Assembly (NCBI GenBank): GCA_032358165.1
Contig: JAALGY010000061.1
Span: forward strand, 1,178,001 to 1,242,000
Direction of reading: 5' to 3'
Source: Diplosphaera chodatii
Lineage: Eukaryota; Chlorophyta; Trebouxiophyceae; Prasiolales; Stichococcaceae
DNA length: 64,000 bases
Positions 40,015 through 52,403 of the stretch are shown one piece after another. Position 1 is the first letter of the stretch. Every line of letters starts with the position of its first letter. Both the position numbers and the translations under genes were made by a program. The notes beneath the pieces are model-generated. The model saw only the letters and a program-made list of their open reading frames with translations. It was not told the origin of the DNA and did no database searches.

Positions 40015-40587
40015 CGGCGTCAACCTGCACACCTGCATGTGGCATGTGCGGTGGTAAGGCGCGCGTAGTGCCCGCTCTGTGGGCTGCAGGCGATGGTGCA
40101 TTGCGGATGTACTGTGAAGCCTAGGCTGGATGCATGCTGAGCCATCACCATGCTGTCTGCTGCGAGCTCAGAGTGCGATCCTTAGTATGCAAGGAGTTCG
40201 ACTTGCAAAAGAAGGCCTTGCGATGTTCAGGTGAACAGCGCAGATCGACAGCCTAGTCTCATCGATGCTAAATACAGCACTTGTAGGTCTGGACAGCATA
40301 GGCCTACACGACACGCGGTCCTGCACCTGCATCTTGTGCGTTCATGCATGAAAGCATGATGCATATGATGCATGCATGCGTGGCAGGTGAGGAATCCTGC
40401 GCAGGACTCTAGGTTGAGGGGCTTCACTGGCCGATCCTTATCGACGCCAGAAGCATTGCCCACGCCGTACATGTGACACTTGTCGCCACAGATTGCTTGT
40501 TAGGCCTCCACATAGGGATCCAAGCTGCGTGGCGTGTGCAGCAAGCAGTGCAAAGGGTGCCCCAAGCCCTTGAGGTCGTGTGTTTCG
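40015..40587. promoter_or_regulatory. Head-to-head promoter region, FKBP-MsrA and thioredoxin m
   Basis: 573 bp between divergent start codons, so it should carry both promoters. It contains a cluster of CATGCATG/TGCATGC palindromic repeats at about 40342-40380, the only obvious structured element. No TATA box is clear. Co-regulation is inference. Confidence 0.45.
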
Positions 40588-42004
40588 ATGGCGCTCCTGC
40601 AGGCCAGCAGCGCCCTCATGATCGCGGCGCTGCCGTGCTCCGCTACCTGCGTGCGCAGGCCTGCGCAGATCGCCGCCAGGACGCCCGTCGCAGCCCCGGC
40701 AGCGCTGACACAGCCCCAGCGGACCTTCCGTGCCCAGCATGGCCACAGGAGAGCCGCAGTGGCCCAGGCAGCAAACATGGCGGAGGCAGGTGGGAGCCCG
40801 GTGCTAATGCAGCGGTGCTGGGCCTGGTGTGTTGTCGAGACCCGGCGCTGTGCCTGCGACAGCAGCTTACACCATGCACTTTTTCGATGGACATATCTCG
40901 AAGGAGCGTAATGCTGCACTTCGAATGCCACAGCCAGCGCCTGGTCCGGGGCTGAGTGCAAGCAGACCTGCTGGATGACGTGGGCTTGTTGTGTGCCCTG
41001 GACTAGGAGAGCACATTGGGGTTGCCTGTTTGTCGCGCAACAGTGTGCCGCAGGGACATGAGCTAATCTGCTCCACTAGAGGCCGGTCGTAAATGTCCTT
41101 CACGAATTCTGAGAGCCTCAGCTTGTTGACTTGCGCACTTGGTGCATCGCCCCGTGCTGACGGCCCAGAAAGCAGCACCAAGCTTGACCGACCTGTTGTG
41201 CGGCGCAGGCCCCCAGAACGCGGGCACAGTGACGGACGAGACGTTCGAGGAGATGGTGCTGAAGTCCAAGGTGCCGGTGCTGGTCGACTTCTGGGCCCCG
41301 TGGTGCGGCCCCTGCCGCATGATCGCGCCCCTCATCGACGAGCTGGCCGCCGAGTATGGCGAGAAGCTGCTTGCGGTGCGTGCACACAAGCAGCAGCCGT
41401 CCTCTGCTGTGGTGTACATCTTGGAGCTCGTGACCATGCTGCTCGCAGGCTGTGTGAGGGCTGTTGCCAGAGGGCAGTCTTTGCGCTGGCTGCACCCGGT
41501 TCGCAGGGTGTGACGCAGCGCGCTGGGGGCACAATGAGTAGGCTGGCATGTCCTTGAAGCTTGGGTGCTGTGCTGCTGCAGCTGAAGCTGAACACAGATG
41601 AGAGCCCCGGGATCGCGACGGAGTACGGCATTCGCTCCATCCCCACCGTCATGATCTTCAAGGACGGCGCCAAGCAGGTCCGCCCACCCAGCCCTGCTTT
41701 GCCCGACCTTCCCGCCCCCTCGACCTTCCATAAGCTTCGTTCACCCACGCACTGGGTACATGTCAGCACTCTTTGGAAAGCGTCTGCTTCATGTCGTGCA
41801 ATGCTTTACATTAGGCAGCAATGACAGCATGCGCCAGACTCATGGTCTGGCATCACTTCTGGACAAGCGCGCTTTTGGTGCATGAACGAGTCTACTGAGT
41901 CTGCTCCTGCTGATGTTTCGGGGCGATTCACTCTGCAGGAGACAGTCATCGGCGCTGTTCCCAAGACCACACTGGCGCAGACCATTGATAAGTATGTCGA
42001 CTGA
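40588..42004 (+). CDS. TRXm: Thioredoxin m, chloroplast
   Basis: Plastid disulfide reductase, reduced by ferredoxin-thioredoxin reductase, that activates stromal enzymes and recycles peroxiredoxins and Met-sulfoxide reductases. Four exons, 40588-40789, 41209-41375, 41582-41677 and 41939-42004, total 531 nt (176 residues plus stop) with matching phases. Exon 1 is a textbook transit peptide ([40 protein letters not shown]). Exon 2 has [20 protein letters not shown] and [20 protein letters not shown] with the WCGPC active site. Exon 3 has [29 protein letters not shown] with the conserved cis-Pro. Exon 4 ends [36 protein letters not shown] and TLAQTIDKY mark the m type. It is divergent from the FKBP-MsrA gene. 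Confidence 0.95.
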
Positions 42005-42828
42005 GGGCATCAGCTGGCGGTGGGCTAGAATTTTTGGCGACATTTGCTCATGGAGCAGTCAGCTCCAACATTCAAGCCTGCGGCAATGGTGAAGGTGGCA
42101 GCAAGGCCCAGGGTCAGCGTTGACGGTTGTGCAAGGCAGCCGCCTGCACTTGAACCTGGTGTCAAGCAGCAGGTCCAATGGTTGATGTCAAGTACTGCTT
42201 CTAAGTTCAGGGGGATTGACAACATCGTTGAGCATGGGCTTGCGGTGTCGAGCTCGCAGCCTGTCTGGTGTCCAGTATTCTTGTTTGAATGTTGACATTA
42301 AGGACGTGGCCGTCAAAGACGGTTACTCTTGGCAGCTAGCACAGTACAACAACCCTGAATGATTACCCTGATGACAACCCTGATGTCGAACTGGCTGTTC
42401 GTCGCCGTTCCCTTGCACACTTCAATGCCTCTCATGACACACATCCCTCCCAGTGCAGCAGCTGCTCAACCCATCGCCCTACTGGGGCCACAGCCTCCTA
42501 TGAATGCCGGCACAGCGTCATCATCTTTCAGCATCATGATGGTGCGATGCCACTGAGGGCGCCCAGTGTCTCGTCCATCCCAGCTGCCAGTCGCTGTGCC
42601 TCCAAGTAGTCCTCCTACGACCATGGTGCATCCAAGATGTCAGCTTGACTGCCGCACATGCGCTGTGAGTGGATGATCCACTGCTATCCGCTTGAAGCTT
42701 CAGCTCCCATGTTGACCGCATACTCCATACAAAAGATACGATGCGAGTGGTGCGTTCTTATGGCCTTGCTGCTGGTCGGGCTTGCGGTGCATGGGCACGC
42801 CGACCCACAGCACCACTTGGCAATCTGC
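42005..42828. other. Convergent 3' region of thioredoxin m and KEA
   Basis: About 820 bp with no recognisable exon; 3' UTRs of two converging genes. Confidence 0.35.
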
Positions 42829-45800
42829 CTACACGATGCTGTCATTATCACAATGCACCTCGCTGTCCTCGCTGCTGTCGCCCCCCGCCTCGTCCAGCTC
42901 CGAGGTCTTGAAGCCGTAGCCCAGGCTCGCGTGGCTGGTGTGCGTCAGTTGCTGCACGGACAGCGGAGAGAGTGCACATCATTTCCTGCGTCAGGCTCAA
43001 TAGTGGTGCAACTCGTTTCGGACTGGGGGCGCAAGCAATGATTTCACCAGCACCCTTTGCACGCGTGGGTGTCACCTGCAGCTCCTGGATGTGGTTGCGC
43101 CGGAAGGTCTCCACCGCGGACGCCACCTCGGCCGGCGGCATGTTCAGCTGGCTCAAGATGGCTGCCGCCAGCTGCACGTCGCAAATACCAAGCTTGTTGA
43201 CAGCTTGGAATCGTTTGCTGTCAACCTGGACTGGGTGTCACCAGTCGGGACAAACCTAACCAGTCTCTGATGGGATGTCGCTAGATCAGCCGCTTGAGTG
43301 CAGCAAGCAGCACCTGCAGCGATGGCTCCAGGGTCTCAGGCACGACGGCTGTCGCGCCCGCCTTCTCCAGGATCAGGCCGTAGCTGACGTCGTGCGCGCG
43401 CACATAGCTCTTCACGTTGGGGAAGTGCTTGTTCAGCGCCCACACGGTGCGGTAGTTGGCGCCTGCAAGGTGGAGACCAGGTGATGACTGGCATGGTGAC
43501 TGGCAGCCCACGCCCTGCACGGTGCTCTGACATGCTGCATCAGACGCAGGCCTGCGCAGTGTGCTGAGACACAGCGCATGCCTTGTGTGGCGGCAAGTTG
43601 CAGAGGCACCATATGCACGGCAGCCAGTACATACCTGGCGTGTCCAGGGTGATGACGGCGCATGCGGCGCGGTGCGCGCCGACAGAGTGCAGCACGCCCG
43701 GGCTGCCGGCGTCACCGAAGTACACCGGCAGGTCCTGCGCCTTGCCCGCCTGCAGTGCATTTTGCCGTCAGTACAGTGTGTTGTGCCATCATTTGCATAC
43801 ATCTAGATGCCTCCTGTCATGAGGGTGCCTGGCAAGGATGCTGATGTTCGCAGACACCCAGGTGAACTTGAAGCAAACCGTTGCAAGGCAACCATGTTGC
43901 ACAGGGGCACTCAATGTTGGGCGACGAACGAAACCAGAGGTTACAAGAATGCATCAATAGGAGTCTGTGAGAAGTTCTAGAAACATGACCCCTGTTGAAG
44001 GGAGATACCTGCACGCGCTCCGCTGAGACATCCAGAGCCACGTATGGGATGAGGCGCTCCGACAGCAGCTGCGCAATAATCTGGCCCACGCGGCCAAAAC
44101 CTGCGATGATGACATGGTCGCGCAGCTCCCCAGCATCCTGCTCCGTCGGCTGCAGTGTCTGCAAAAAGCAGAAACGCATGTGGACATCAGCAGGGCTCTA
44201 CACAATTCAAGGCAAGGCGTGCTGCCCAGGAGTAGGCTTTATGCACATGCATGCACATCGTGAAACTTGTATGCCCAGCATATCCGTTGGGATAGCACAA
44301 ACTGAAGCAAGCAGGCTGTCCTCTGGATCATGCCTGACTAAAAGTTGGGTTAGCCTCGTGGCACTTTTGATTTGTAGTGCATAGCTGTATTGAGGCGTCA
44401 TAGTGACGGCAGTCACAGGGTGTGGCTACCAAACAGGCCGGCGCACCTTCATGTCGCCCTTGTCGAAGGCCTTGGACAGCTTGGCGCCGCCCTCCGCCAG
44501 GAAGGGCGTCAGCGCCATGGACAGCGCCACCACCAGGAACAGGATGCGCACCAGCTCCGGCTGCAGGATGCTGTGCGTGATCGCCTCGCCTGCGATGGGG
44601 GCAGGTACGGTGTGTCAGCGTCGGGCCCAGCATCCCGGTAGCGTCATGCGCATGAGGAAGGCATGCAGCCGCTCGTCTGCAGACTGCTCGACCGGCACAC
44701 TGTGCCGCAGGCTGCAGGACGTGCCCAAGATGCCATGTAGCCATCTTTGCAATCTGCTGGACCAGGCTGTGGGGTGTGCAGCTAGTCTCACGTTCAACTG
44801 ACATGCATGGTGCTTTGGTGGACGTGTACGGTAGGGAAACACCATCCTGTAAGCTGGAGCTCTTACCAAAGGCCACGAAGGCGAACTCTCCACCGGCCGC
44901 CAGCAGCATGCCGGCACGGATGGACTGCATGCGGGTGATGCCGAACACGGGGCCGACCGCTGCCATGACGCCCACCTGTGGGGCACATCGCAGAAGTGTG
45001 TGCCGGCTGAGGCGGTGATGGGGAGTCCGCCGTGCATGTCTGCCACGGGTGTTGTCTGTGACTGTCAGGCCGTCTGCATAGTCGGCAGCTGCAGCACATT
45101 GTAAGACCGATCACTGAGGCCATCTTGACGAGATGCTCACCTTGCCAGCGATGAGGAGCGCAATGGCAGAGATGACGGTCTTGTAGCGTGCGAAGAACAG
45201 GCCCACACTGATCTCCATGCCCACCTGTGCGTGCACCAACATCACTGACGTGAGTCTGTGATGCAGTCAGACACAGCACGTGTCAGGCTCAGCACCAGTG
45301 CAGCATGAACATGGCATGCCCCCAATCAGCTACATGCGCACCGTCATGAAGAACAGGCCCATGAGCAGGCCCTTGTAGCTGGCGATGTCGCTCTCCACCT
45401 GCTTCACATACTCCGTCTCCGCCAGCAGCAGGCCGGCCTGCACGACGCCAATGTGCACTGTCTCGAATACGAGACTCAATCACACGCACGGCTGCACACC
45501 GATCAATCGACTCGGATGCTCATGGCACTTGCGAACGCCTCTGATGTGCAGCATGGAGTCAACAGCACGGCAGCGAGGCGCGCACCAAGAAGGCGCCCAG
45601 CGCGAGGGACAGCCCGGCGGCCTGCGTGAGCACCGAGGTGCCCAGCACCACCAGCAGCGTGGTGGCGGCGAACACGTCGCTGTTGTTGAGCGCACTGATG
45701 CGGCGGTACAGGGGGCGCACCACCAGCCGCCCGCCCGCGGTGATGCCGCCGATGCACAGCACCGCCTTGATGCCGGCCACCCTGGGGCAGCCATGAACGC

Positions 45801-48800
45801 ATGCAATCAGGCACACACTCCACATGACAGCACATCAGCTGCAAAGTAGCGAGGCCTGTATGCAAAGCCCTGTTCTCTGGTCACCAGCAGCCAGCAGCGT
45901 GACCGCAGGCTGCGGCTGGTTTGGCGACAGCAGGTCAGGTGCAGGTCAAGTTGCTGGTGCCTGCTGCTTCAAGCACGCAACCTGGTGTGTAGAAGCGTAC
46001 CCGAGGGCCTTGGAGATAGTGGCAAAGCCGACAGCCGCGCCCTCCTTTGGCGCCAGCAGCGGGATGAGCATCAGGAGCACCACAACTGCCAGATCCTACA
46101 TCGAGCAAGACTCACAACATCACGTACTGGCGACAGAATCGTACCAAGTAAATGCAGCCACTGGTATGCAACTCTTGTGCTGCACTGGTCAGCAGGAGTG
46201 ACTCGAGAGGGTGATGCGCAGTGTTTCATCAACTCTCACCTGGAACAGCAGGATCGAGAATGCAGCGCGGCCATGCCTCGAGCCAGTCTCGCCGCGGTCC
46301 GCCAGCACCTGCGACACAGCAGACGCACAAACCTCGAGCGTGTACATTGCATCCGCAGCCGCAGCATGATGACACGCAGCTGGCGGCACCAGCGCGCTGC
46401 AGAGTGTGCTGAGCAACAGCGACGGCGAGCAAGCACCTGCATGGCGACAGCCGTGGACGACAGCGCCAGGCCGCCGCCCAGGATGATGGCCCCGGGGCCG
46501 TGCACCGCAGCCAGCGCCGTCACCGTCGCAGCAATGACTGCCGTGCTGACCAGCACCTGGGACGACGTCACACACACCTTGCCTGGGTTGCAAGGCAGCT
46601 TGAATCTGTCATGAGCATTCTACACCCTGGTAACAATGTGTGTCGGGCAGGCCGGGTCCAGTGGCGGCTCATGTGCAGGTCACCTGCAGGCCGCCGAGGC
46701 CGAACACGAACTTCTGCATCGAGCGCAGCCGCTCCAGCGACAGCTCCAGACCGATGTTGAACAGCAAAAACACGACGCCGAGCTCTGCCAGATGCCGCAC
46801 GCCCTCCACGTCCCGCACGATACCTGCCAAACAGACAGAACTGCGGGTTCAGAGCAGATCTAAGAGTGCGCAGCATCCGCACACGTGCACACATATGGCG
46901 GCTACCATGTGCTCCTCGTAGGAGACACTGAAGACACGCCCGACACAGGGGCCCATGGCAACAGCGCTCCCCAACGTTGCTGCACGCCCTTGAATTTTGC
47001 AGTCAGGCTGCAAGATTTCGTGTGACTCACCTAAGGCGTGGGGTCCAATCAGAGCGCCACCGGCAAGGAAACCCAACACAGGGCTGCCACCAGGTATCTT
47101 GCACACAGCTGGCACCACGAGCACGCTGGTGAACAGCAGCCAGATGGTCTCCAGCAGTCCCTGCTCGTGCGCAAGCGTGGCCGGCAGCGGGATCTTGGAG
47201 AGCATCGTCTTCGCCATCAGCTGCAGCTGCACAGCGCAACAACACGCCTGTGACGGGTCCCTCATCGTTTGTCTCTGGCATGACAGGCTGGCATCCCCTG
47301 CCATCATGGAAGCAAAACCTCAACAGCGGATCGCAAGCAGCCTTCTGTAGGAGATGCTATAGTACCTTTTCGATGTACTGGCCAACGCCAACGATGGCTG
47401 CCCGTGAGCCAGCGCCATAGGGGGTATGCAAAAAGCCGTACACCGCCAGACAGGTGAGCAGTGTGCCAAGTGCCAGCGCCTTCTTGTGCCTGCGGCATCA
47501 CACTCCATGTGTACCGGTGTTGGGCCAGCCCCGCTTGGACGGAAGCTCTTCCTTTGCATTGGTCGATGGTCTCATCCCCAGTCCTGACCCTGCTAAACAG
47601 AATTCAGTAGCGCACCGCTTCCAGAACGGCGGCTGCTTCTGTTGCTCGCTCCATTCGTCATACGACGCGAGGGCAGGCGCGGCTTCCTTGCCTTTGGCAG
47701 GCGCTCCATCCTTGCCTCTGAGCACCTGCTTGCTGCTGTCGGCCTGCAGCCAAACGGTGTGTGTGATAAGAGTACAGTCAATCACGCATTGGCTGGTACA
47801 GCAGGGCGACCCCGTGCCTGGCATCATCTTTGCAGCTGGCGCACAGCCGACCAGGATGTGTTGGTGGTGTTTGGCCTTTAGCTATGGCTATGGTGAACTT
47901 CGGTTGGGGTCAGCGCACTAAGGAGGCAGACCAGTAGGCAGCAGGAGCCTTACCGCTGCCTTAGCGGTGCCGGCGATGACAGGGCCTGACGGTGGCCGCA
48001 GCGGTGCAAGCACATCGCCGTCAAAGGAGGCGGTGACCGCGACTGAAGGCGCGCCATTGGCTGCCTTTTTGCCGGAAGTTACGGGCGGCACCGTCAATGA
48101 TTGCGGCTCGAGGTCCAGCGCCTGCTCCACCTGCTCCGCAATCCGCTCTGCCTTCCTGCATTCAACCATGCAAGCGTGGTTGGCTTCCACATCCTGCTGC
48201 TTATGTGTGATGCAGCCAATGATCATGTTGCATCATCTGCTCATGTGCTTCCGTTGCCCTGCAGCGTGCGGTGTGTTCACACGCAACCGCCGCTTGGACC
48301 ACCATGCCAACCCAACGATGGTCAGAACTGTCATGTGTTGATGCTTCGACCAGAGCAAGGTGTCATGTGCAGGACTCACTGCGCTGCGCTCTGCGCCAGC
48401 TCGTCCTCCGTGGGCCCGAGGCACCGCAGCTCCTGCAGCGCCTTGGCAAGCGCGTGCTGCGTCTCCTTCACCACGGCGGCCGCCTCCATCTCGTCGCGCA
48501 CCGCCCCGCCGGCCCGCTGCATCGCGACGGCGGCCGTCTGCTCCGCCCTGTCTGCGCCCACCTCCGCCGCCCTTGCGCGTGCTTCCAGAGCATCCACCTG
48601 CACAGGTCAGAGCTCACGTTTGCCGTCCTAAGAGTGAGACCTACGAGTGAGACGGCCGGCCGTGCACACCAGACCCTGCACGCACAAACCAGTGTCTGCC
48701 GAGCTGGGGTTCAGCAGCATTGGCCTATGTCAGGTAGCGTGCAGCGCAGCCAGCAGGTTTGGAACGGCTGGTTGCTTTGCCCGCTTTTGCACCTTCTCTC

Positions 48801-51001
48801 GCAGCAAGTCGGCGCGCTTTACAACCTCCTCAAGCGCCTGCTGCTGCTGCCACAGCTGTCCCTCCAGATCGTCGTCCACTGTGCTGGCATCTGCCTCAGC
48901 CGCCGACCCTCTAGCGGAGGAGGCTTCTACACCTGCATGTGCAAGCAGAGCTGACCACTGGCAGGAAGGCAACTGTCTTCTACCAGGGACAGCACCAGAC
49001 CCCGCAAACGGCACTTCAGGTCCTCAAAAACTCGGTGGAGCACCCCGATCGGAAGGAGAATGCCTGCCTATGGTGCAAGTATATGCAGTGCAGGTCAACA
49101 CCCGAGCCTACACCTGCTCCAAGTCACCGTGCACCAGACGGACTGTAGACTAATACTCACTTGAGAAGGTTGTCTCCTCGGCCTCCTGTGCTGTCAGCGC
49201 CCGCCGCAGGTCCGCCACGCGGGCCTCCAGCTGCTCACGCTTGAATGTTGCTGCTTCAGAGTCTGCAATGGCCTCATCGGCACGCTTCCGCGCCTTGCGA
49301 GCTGCATTGCGCTCCTCGATGGCTGCCTCTGCGACATGTTGTGCCTGTCACAGGAGGTCAAGACGATCAGTGGCATGTTCCGCGCAGCATCAGCATAGGC
49401 ATTGTGCCCTCTTGATGAACGCCTAGGTCAGTGTATGTGTCAAGCTCAGCTCGCAGGGACGCTGCCGCATGAGCGCTGTTCATCCGGCATGATGAATTGC
49501 ATGTAGCTCATAGCGCGGCGAAGCCCTTGAAAAGAATTGCGCCATGCCCTGCCGTCATACCTCCTCCTCGAGCTGGTCCTTGAGGTGCTCCGCCTCATTC
49601 TTGCGGTGCACAGCACGCTCCAGGGCATCCTTCAGGGGCGCCAGCTCCTCCAGCAAGTCCGCGTCCTCACAGTTCAGGTCATCCTGTGGTCACGGATCAA
49701 CGGCAAAGTCGGTATGATACTTCCACAGCATCCCAGAGCTGCCATCTCCGATGTTGTGCTGTTGACTACACTGCTTCAGTGGAGCAGGCGGATGACGCAC
49801 TCTCTATGTCAGTCACATGCTTTCATACATCTGTCAGCATGGCCTCACGTCGTCGATGGTGGCCAGCGTGGTGCGTGGTCCGCTGGGCGGCCCCGCCTCG
49901 TCCATGCTGATGGTGGCGCGGCAGCGCCTATGATGTGCATGCCGACACGTCGCAACAGCGTGCAATGAGGTCTTGCATGTGAAGCAGGCTGGTAGATGAG
50001 GGTTTCCCAGCGCCGAGCAGCTCGTGCAATGTCACAGCGCATGCGGTGGGTGGCGGTCCAACCTTGCACCGCATGCTGCATCGGTGCATGCTTAGTGCGG
50101 CACACCGATGGACACGCGATTCGCACCTGATGCGCATGACAGCGCCTGCGGGCCGCATGGAACGCTGACTTGGCTGCACAGGTTGGGACACCCGGCAGCG
50201 CAGTGGGCCAACAGCAGGCCTGGGCACACATGCTGCGCGACGGTCCGCATGTGCTGCAGTCGCCTGTTTGTGTGTTGGACATGATGTCCAGGCCACGGCT
50301 GGCGCCATGACTCTGATGATCGGCGATTGTGTCCTGTCCTTCACCAGGGTGCGATCAACATGCTGTCCCGGCACGGTTGTTCGCACTGTCCATGCACCAG
50401 TTTATAGCAAGCAGTCAATGATTGCAAGTTGTAATGATATTGTCGGACATGGTTCAAGTCCACGTTGTGCACCGCCCCTTCGCGGCATGTTTGAGCCGTT
50501 CGGAGCGCTGGTTGAGGTCTAAACTGACGTAGCTTTACGCCCCTTCAGGGCTTTGTCGGGTATTGTGCGCGACTGACCTACAGCGCGAAGCTGGGCGAAG
50601 GCCATGCCATTCACCCCCGCACGCAGCCCTCTGCGCCCCGGTGCCCCCGGCGAACCCTCGGCGAGCGCTTGCTGCCCTGCGCAGCGGTGTTTTCCGGCTC
50701 CCCAGCTCCTTACGACGGCGGGTGCGCAGCCTGATTTTCCCGACTGCGTGCCGGCGGACAGCTGCTTGAGGCGGTGTGTCGAGGCCCTGTGTCGACGCAG
50801 CTGTGCACGCTCTGGCGCTGCGTGGCTGTACGGGCGTTTCGGGGCGCCGCGCTGTGCTCCAAAGGGGTTGGCGGTCCTGACGTGGGACTCACGTGAACAG
50901 CCAGCAGCACGTTGCCTGGCAGCGACTGGCAGCACGGTAGCTGTGCGACTCGTGCTGCGAGAGGACTGAGACAGCCCTGCGGCCTGCAGTCCCGCTTGCA
51001 T
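42829..51001 (-). CDS. KEA: KEA1/2-like K+/H+ antiporter, chloroplast envelope
   Basis: CPA2-family K+/H+ exchanger; plant KEA1/KEA2 work at the plastid inner envelope in osmotic and pH control. The N-terminal region is coiled coil: DDLNCEDADLLEELAPLKDA and AVHRKNEAEHLKDQLEEE (about 49680-49560), ARKARKRADEAIADSEAATF (49290), VDALEARARAAEVGADRAEQ (48590). Spans follow: TIWLLFTSVLVVPAVCKIPG and VLGFLAGGALIGPHALG (47100), LGVVFLLFNIGLELSLERLR (46750), GPGAIILGGGLALSSTAVAM (46480), TAAGGRLVVRPLYRRISALN-like exon (45720), GLLMGLFFMTVG (45350) and MLLAAGGEFAFVAFG (44900). The RCK/TrkA-N domain has ELRDHVIIAGFGRVGQIIAQ (44130, GxGxxG), PVYFGDAGSPGVLHSVGAHR and VVPETLEPSLQVLLAAL. The end is SEDSEVHCDNDSIV (stop 42829). 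Start 51001 rests on a transit-like exon (QAGLQAAGLSQSSRSTSRTA) and is tentative. Confidence 0.9.
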
Positions 51002-51287
51002 CTGCAGCTGCGGCTGGCTCTGGCCCGCCGTGTACCTGGCTCGTTGAACCACGCCGTTTGGCCCCACTAGCGCAACCCTCAGCGTTGCCTGCTCGACGAC
51101 CTGTGCCGTGCTTCAGATTGCTGCACGCGTGTGTGCAACGGGCGCGAGGGCTTGCTCTGTGAACGGGACAGCCTTTGCCAAGGTGGTCAGGACTCTGTGC
51201 TGGATGTCACGAGGCTGGGCTTAATTCTGCTGCGAGTGCCTTCTCCTGGACCACGATGTTGAACCTACGTCTTTGCTGGGCTTGCAG

Positions 51288-52383
51288 GTTCACGAACCGT
51301 CATCATCACCAGCAAGGCCGGCAACATCAACGACGTCTCAGCGATCAAGCATGAAGTCACCTGCTGCCGCCAACAATTTTTGCGCCTTCCTCAATTCCAA
51401 CAACAATACACGCGCCGTTTGCATGCCGCCTACCGGAGTCAGCATGCGCGACAGCAAGAGGTGTGGTCCAGCTGCTGTCACTTGATCGTTTAAATGTGGA
51501 GGCTCACAGTTGCGTCATGGTCCACAATCGTCTGCGGTTTGCTGGCCACAAGCAGCTAGCTGGGCAACCTGTGCTGACTGATGTTGTGACTTGCAACGCA
51601 GGTGGCAGACCACCACGAAACAGCCACTGCTGCGCCTGCCTCTGCTGCACTTGATTTTCCCGCCAGTACTGCACATTCCGTACCCAGATGTCGTATTTCG
51701 TGTGGCAGCAGTGGCCGTACATGGCGGTCACTCCACCATGCAGGTCTGCATCCTACCGATCTTGCAGTGTTGTGTTGTGGCTGTCGGGGTGAGGTGTCAG
51801 CGGGATGCGCAGGTGCCGGCCAGGGGGCAGCTTGCATGCGAGTGGCAGCTGCATGGTGTCATGCCACAGCAGCTGCATGCGCAAGGGGCAGCAGGGGTCT
51901 GGCAGTGCACACATGCGCAGCGCAGCCCCTGCATGCATGGCCAGCTGTCATGCCGCAGCTGTGCTTGCTCGGGCAGGCGCTGACATGCTCGGCATCACCA
52001 ACACTGGTGCAGGCCTAAGCAGCGGCGGCACTGCCGTCGCTCGCCAGCCTCCGGGCCCCAAGCAGCATGTGCCCCGTTGGCACAGCCTTTGCGCAGCCCA
52101 CAACGCTTGCGCCGCAGCGCCTTTCGGGGCTGCTGCCCCAAGACCCTTTCCCGCTGCGCGAGCTGCTCAGCAGCGGCAGCGGCGCTTTCTTCAAGACCCA
52201 AGACCTGGTCCGCCAGGCACTGGTCAGCAGCAAATGCTCAAGGTACATCCGCATGTCGGTGTCATGCTGCTTGTGGGGATGTGTTTGCTGCCTCATGATC
52301 TTTTGTAGTGGTACCCCTCTCTCGAATTGTTGGGCCAACTGCTCGGTGCTGAGGGCCCGGTAGCTGCTGCCGAGTTAGTGTAG
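51288..52383 (+). CDS. Unrecognised four-exon gene, 5' end missing
   Basis: Four exons join with agreeing phases: 51288-51460, 51602-51741, about 52011-52231 and about 52312-52383 (stop TAG). Exon A reads RTVIITSKAGNINDVSAIKH then EVTCCRQQFLRLPQFQQQYT, Gln/Arg-rich and probably helical, ending ARQQE. Exon B (VADHHETATAAPASAALDFP) is Ala-rich. Exon C is Pro/Gln/Ala-rich (RPFPAARAAQQRQRRFLQDP, GPPGTGQQQMLK). Exon D is WYPSLELLGQLLGAEGPVAA, AELV, a hydrophobic helix-like end. No start codon was placed; the first exon should lie between 51002 and 51288. I recognise no domain. The gene is divergent from KEA and only about 20 bp before the next start codon, so the next gene's promoter may lie inside it. 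Confidence 0.45.
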
Positions 52384-52403
52384 TCAGCTGTGCTACGCAT
52401 CAT

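Noticed and set aside
40500..40961. Minus-strand 153-codon frame with hydrophobic stretches
   Set aside because: It is antisense to the thioredoxin m transit-peptide exon (40588-40789), which joins in phase to the rest of that gene.
50450..50475. tRNA-like T-loop (GGTTCAAGTCC)
   Set aside because: The flanking bases do not form a good T-stem and no matching acceptor or anticodon arm is found upstream.
50604..50969. 121-codon plus-strand frame
   Set aside because: Antisense to the transit-like first exon proposed for KEA; no recognisable domain.
52067..52363. 98-codon frame starting at an ATG before GUCD1
   Set aside because: The neighbouring frame joins four exons in phase and ends in a more protein-like sequence; this one reads through an intron whose length is a multiple of three.
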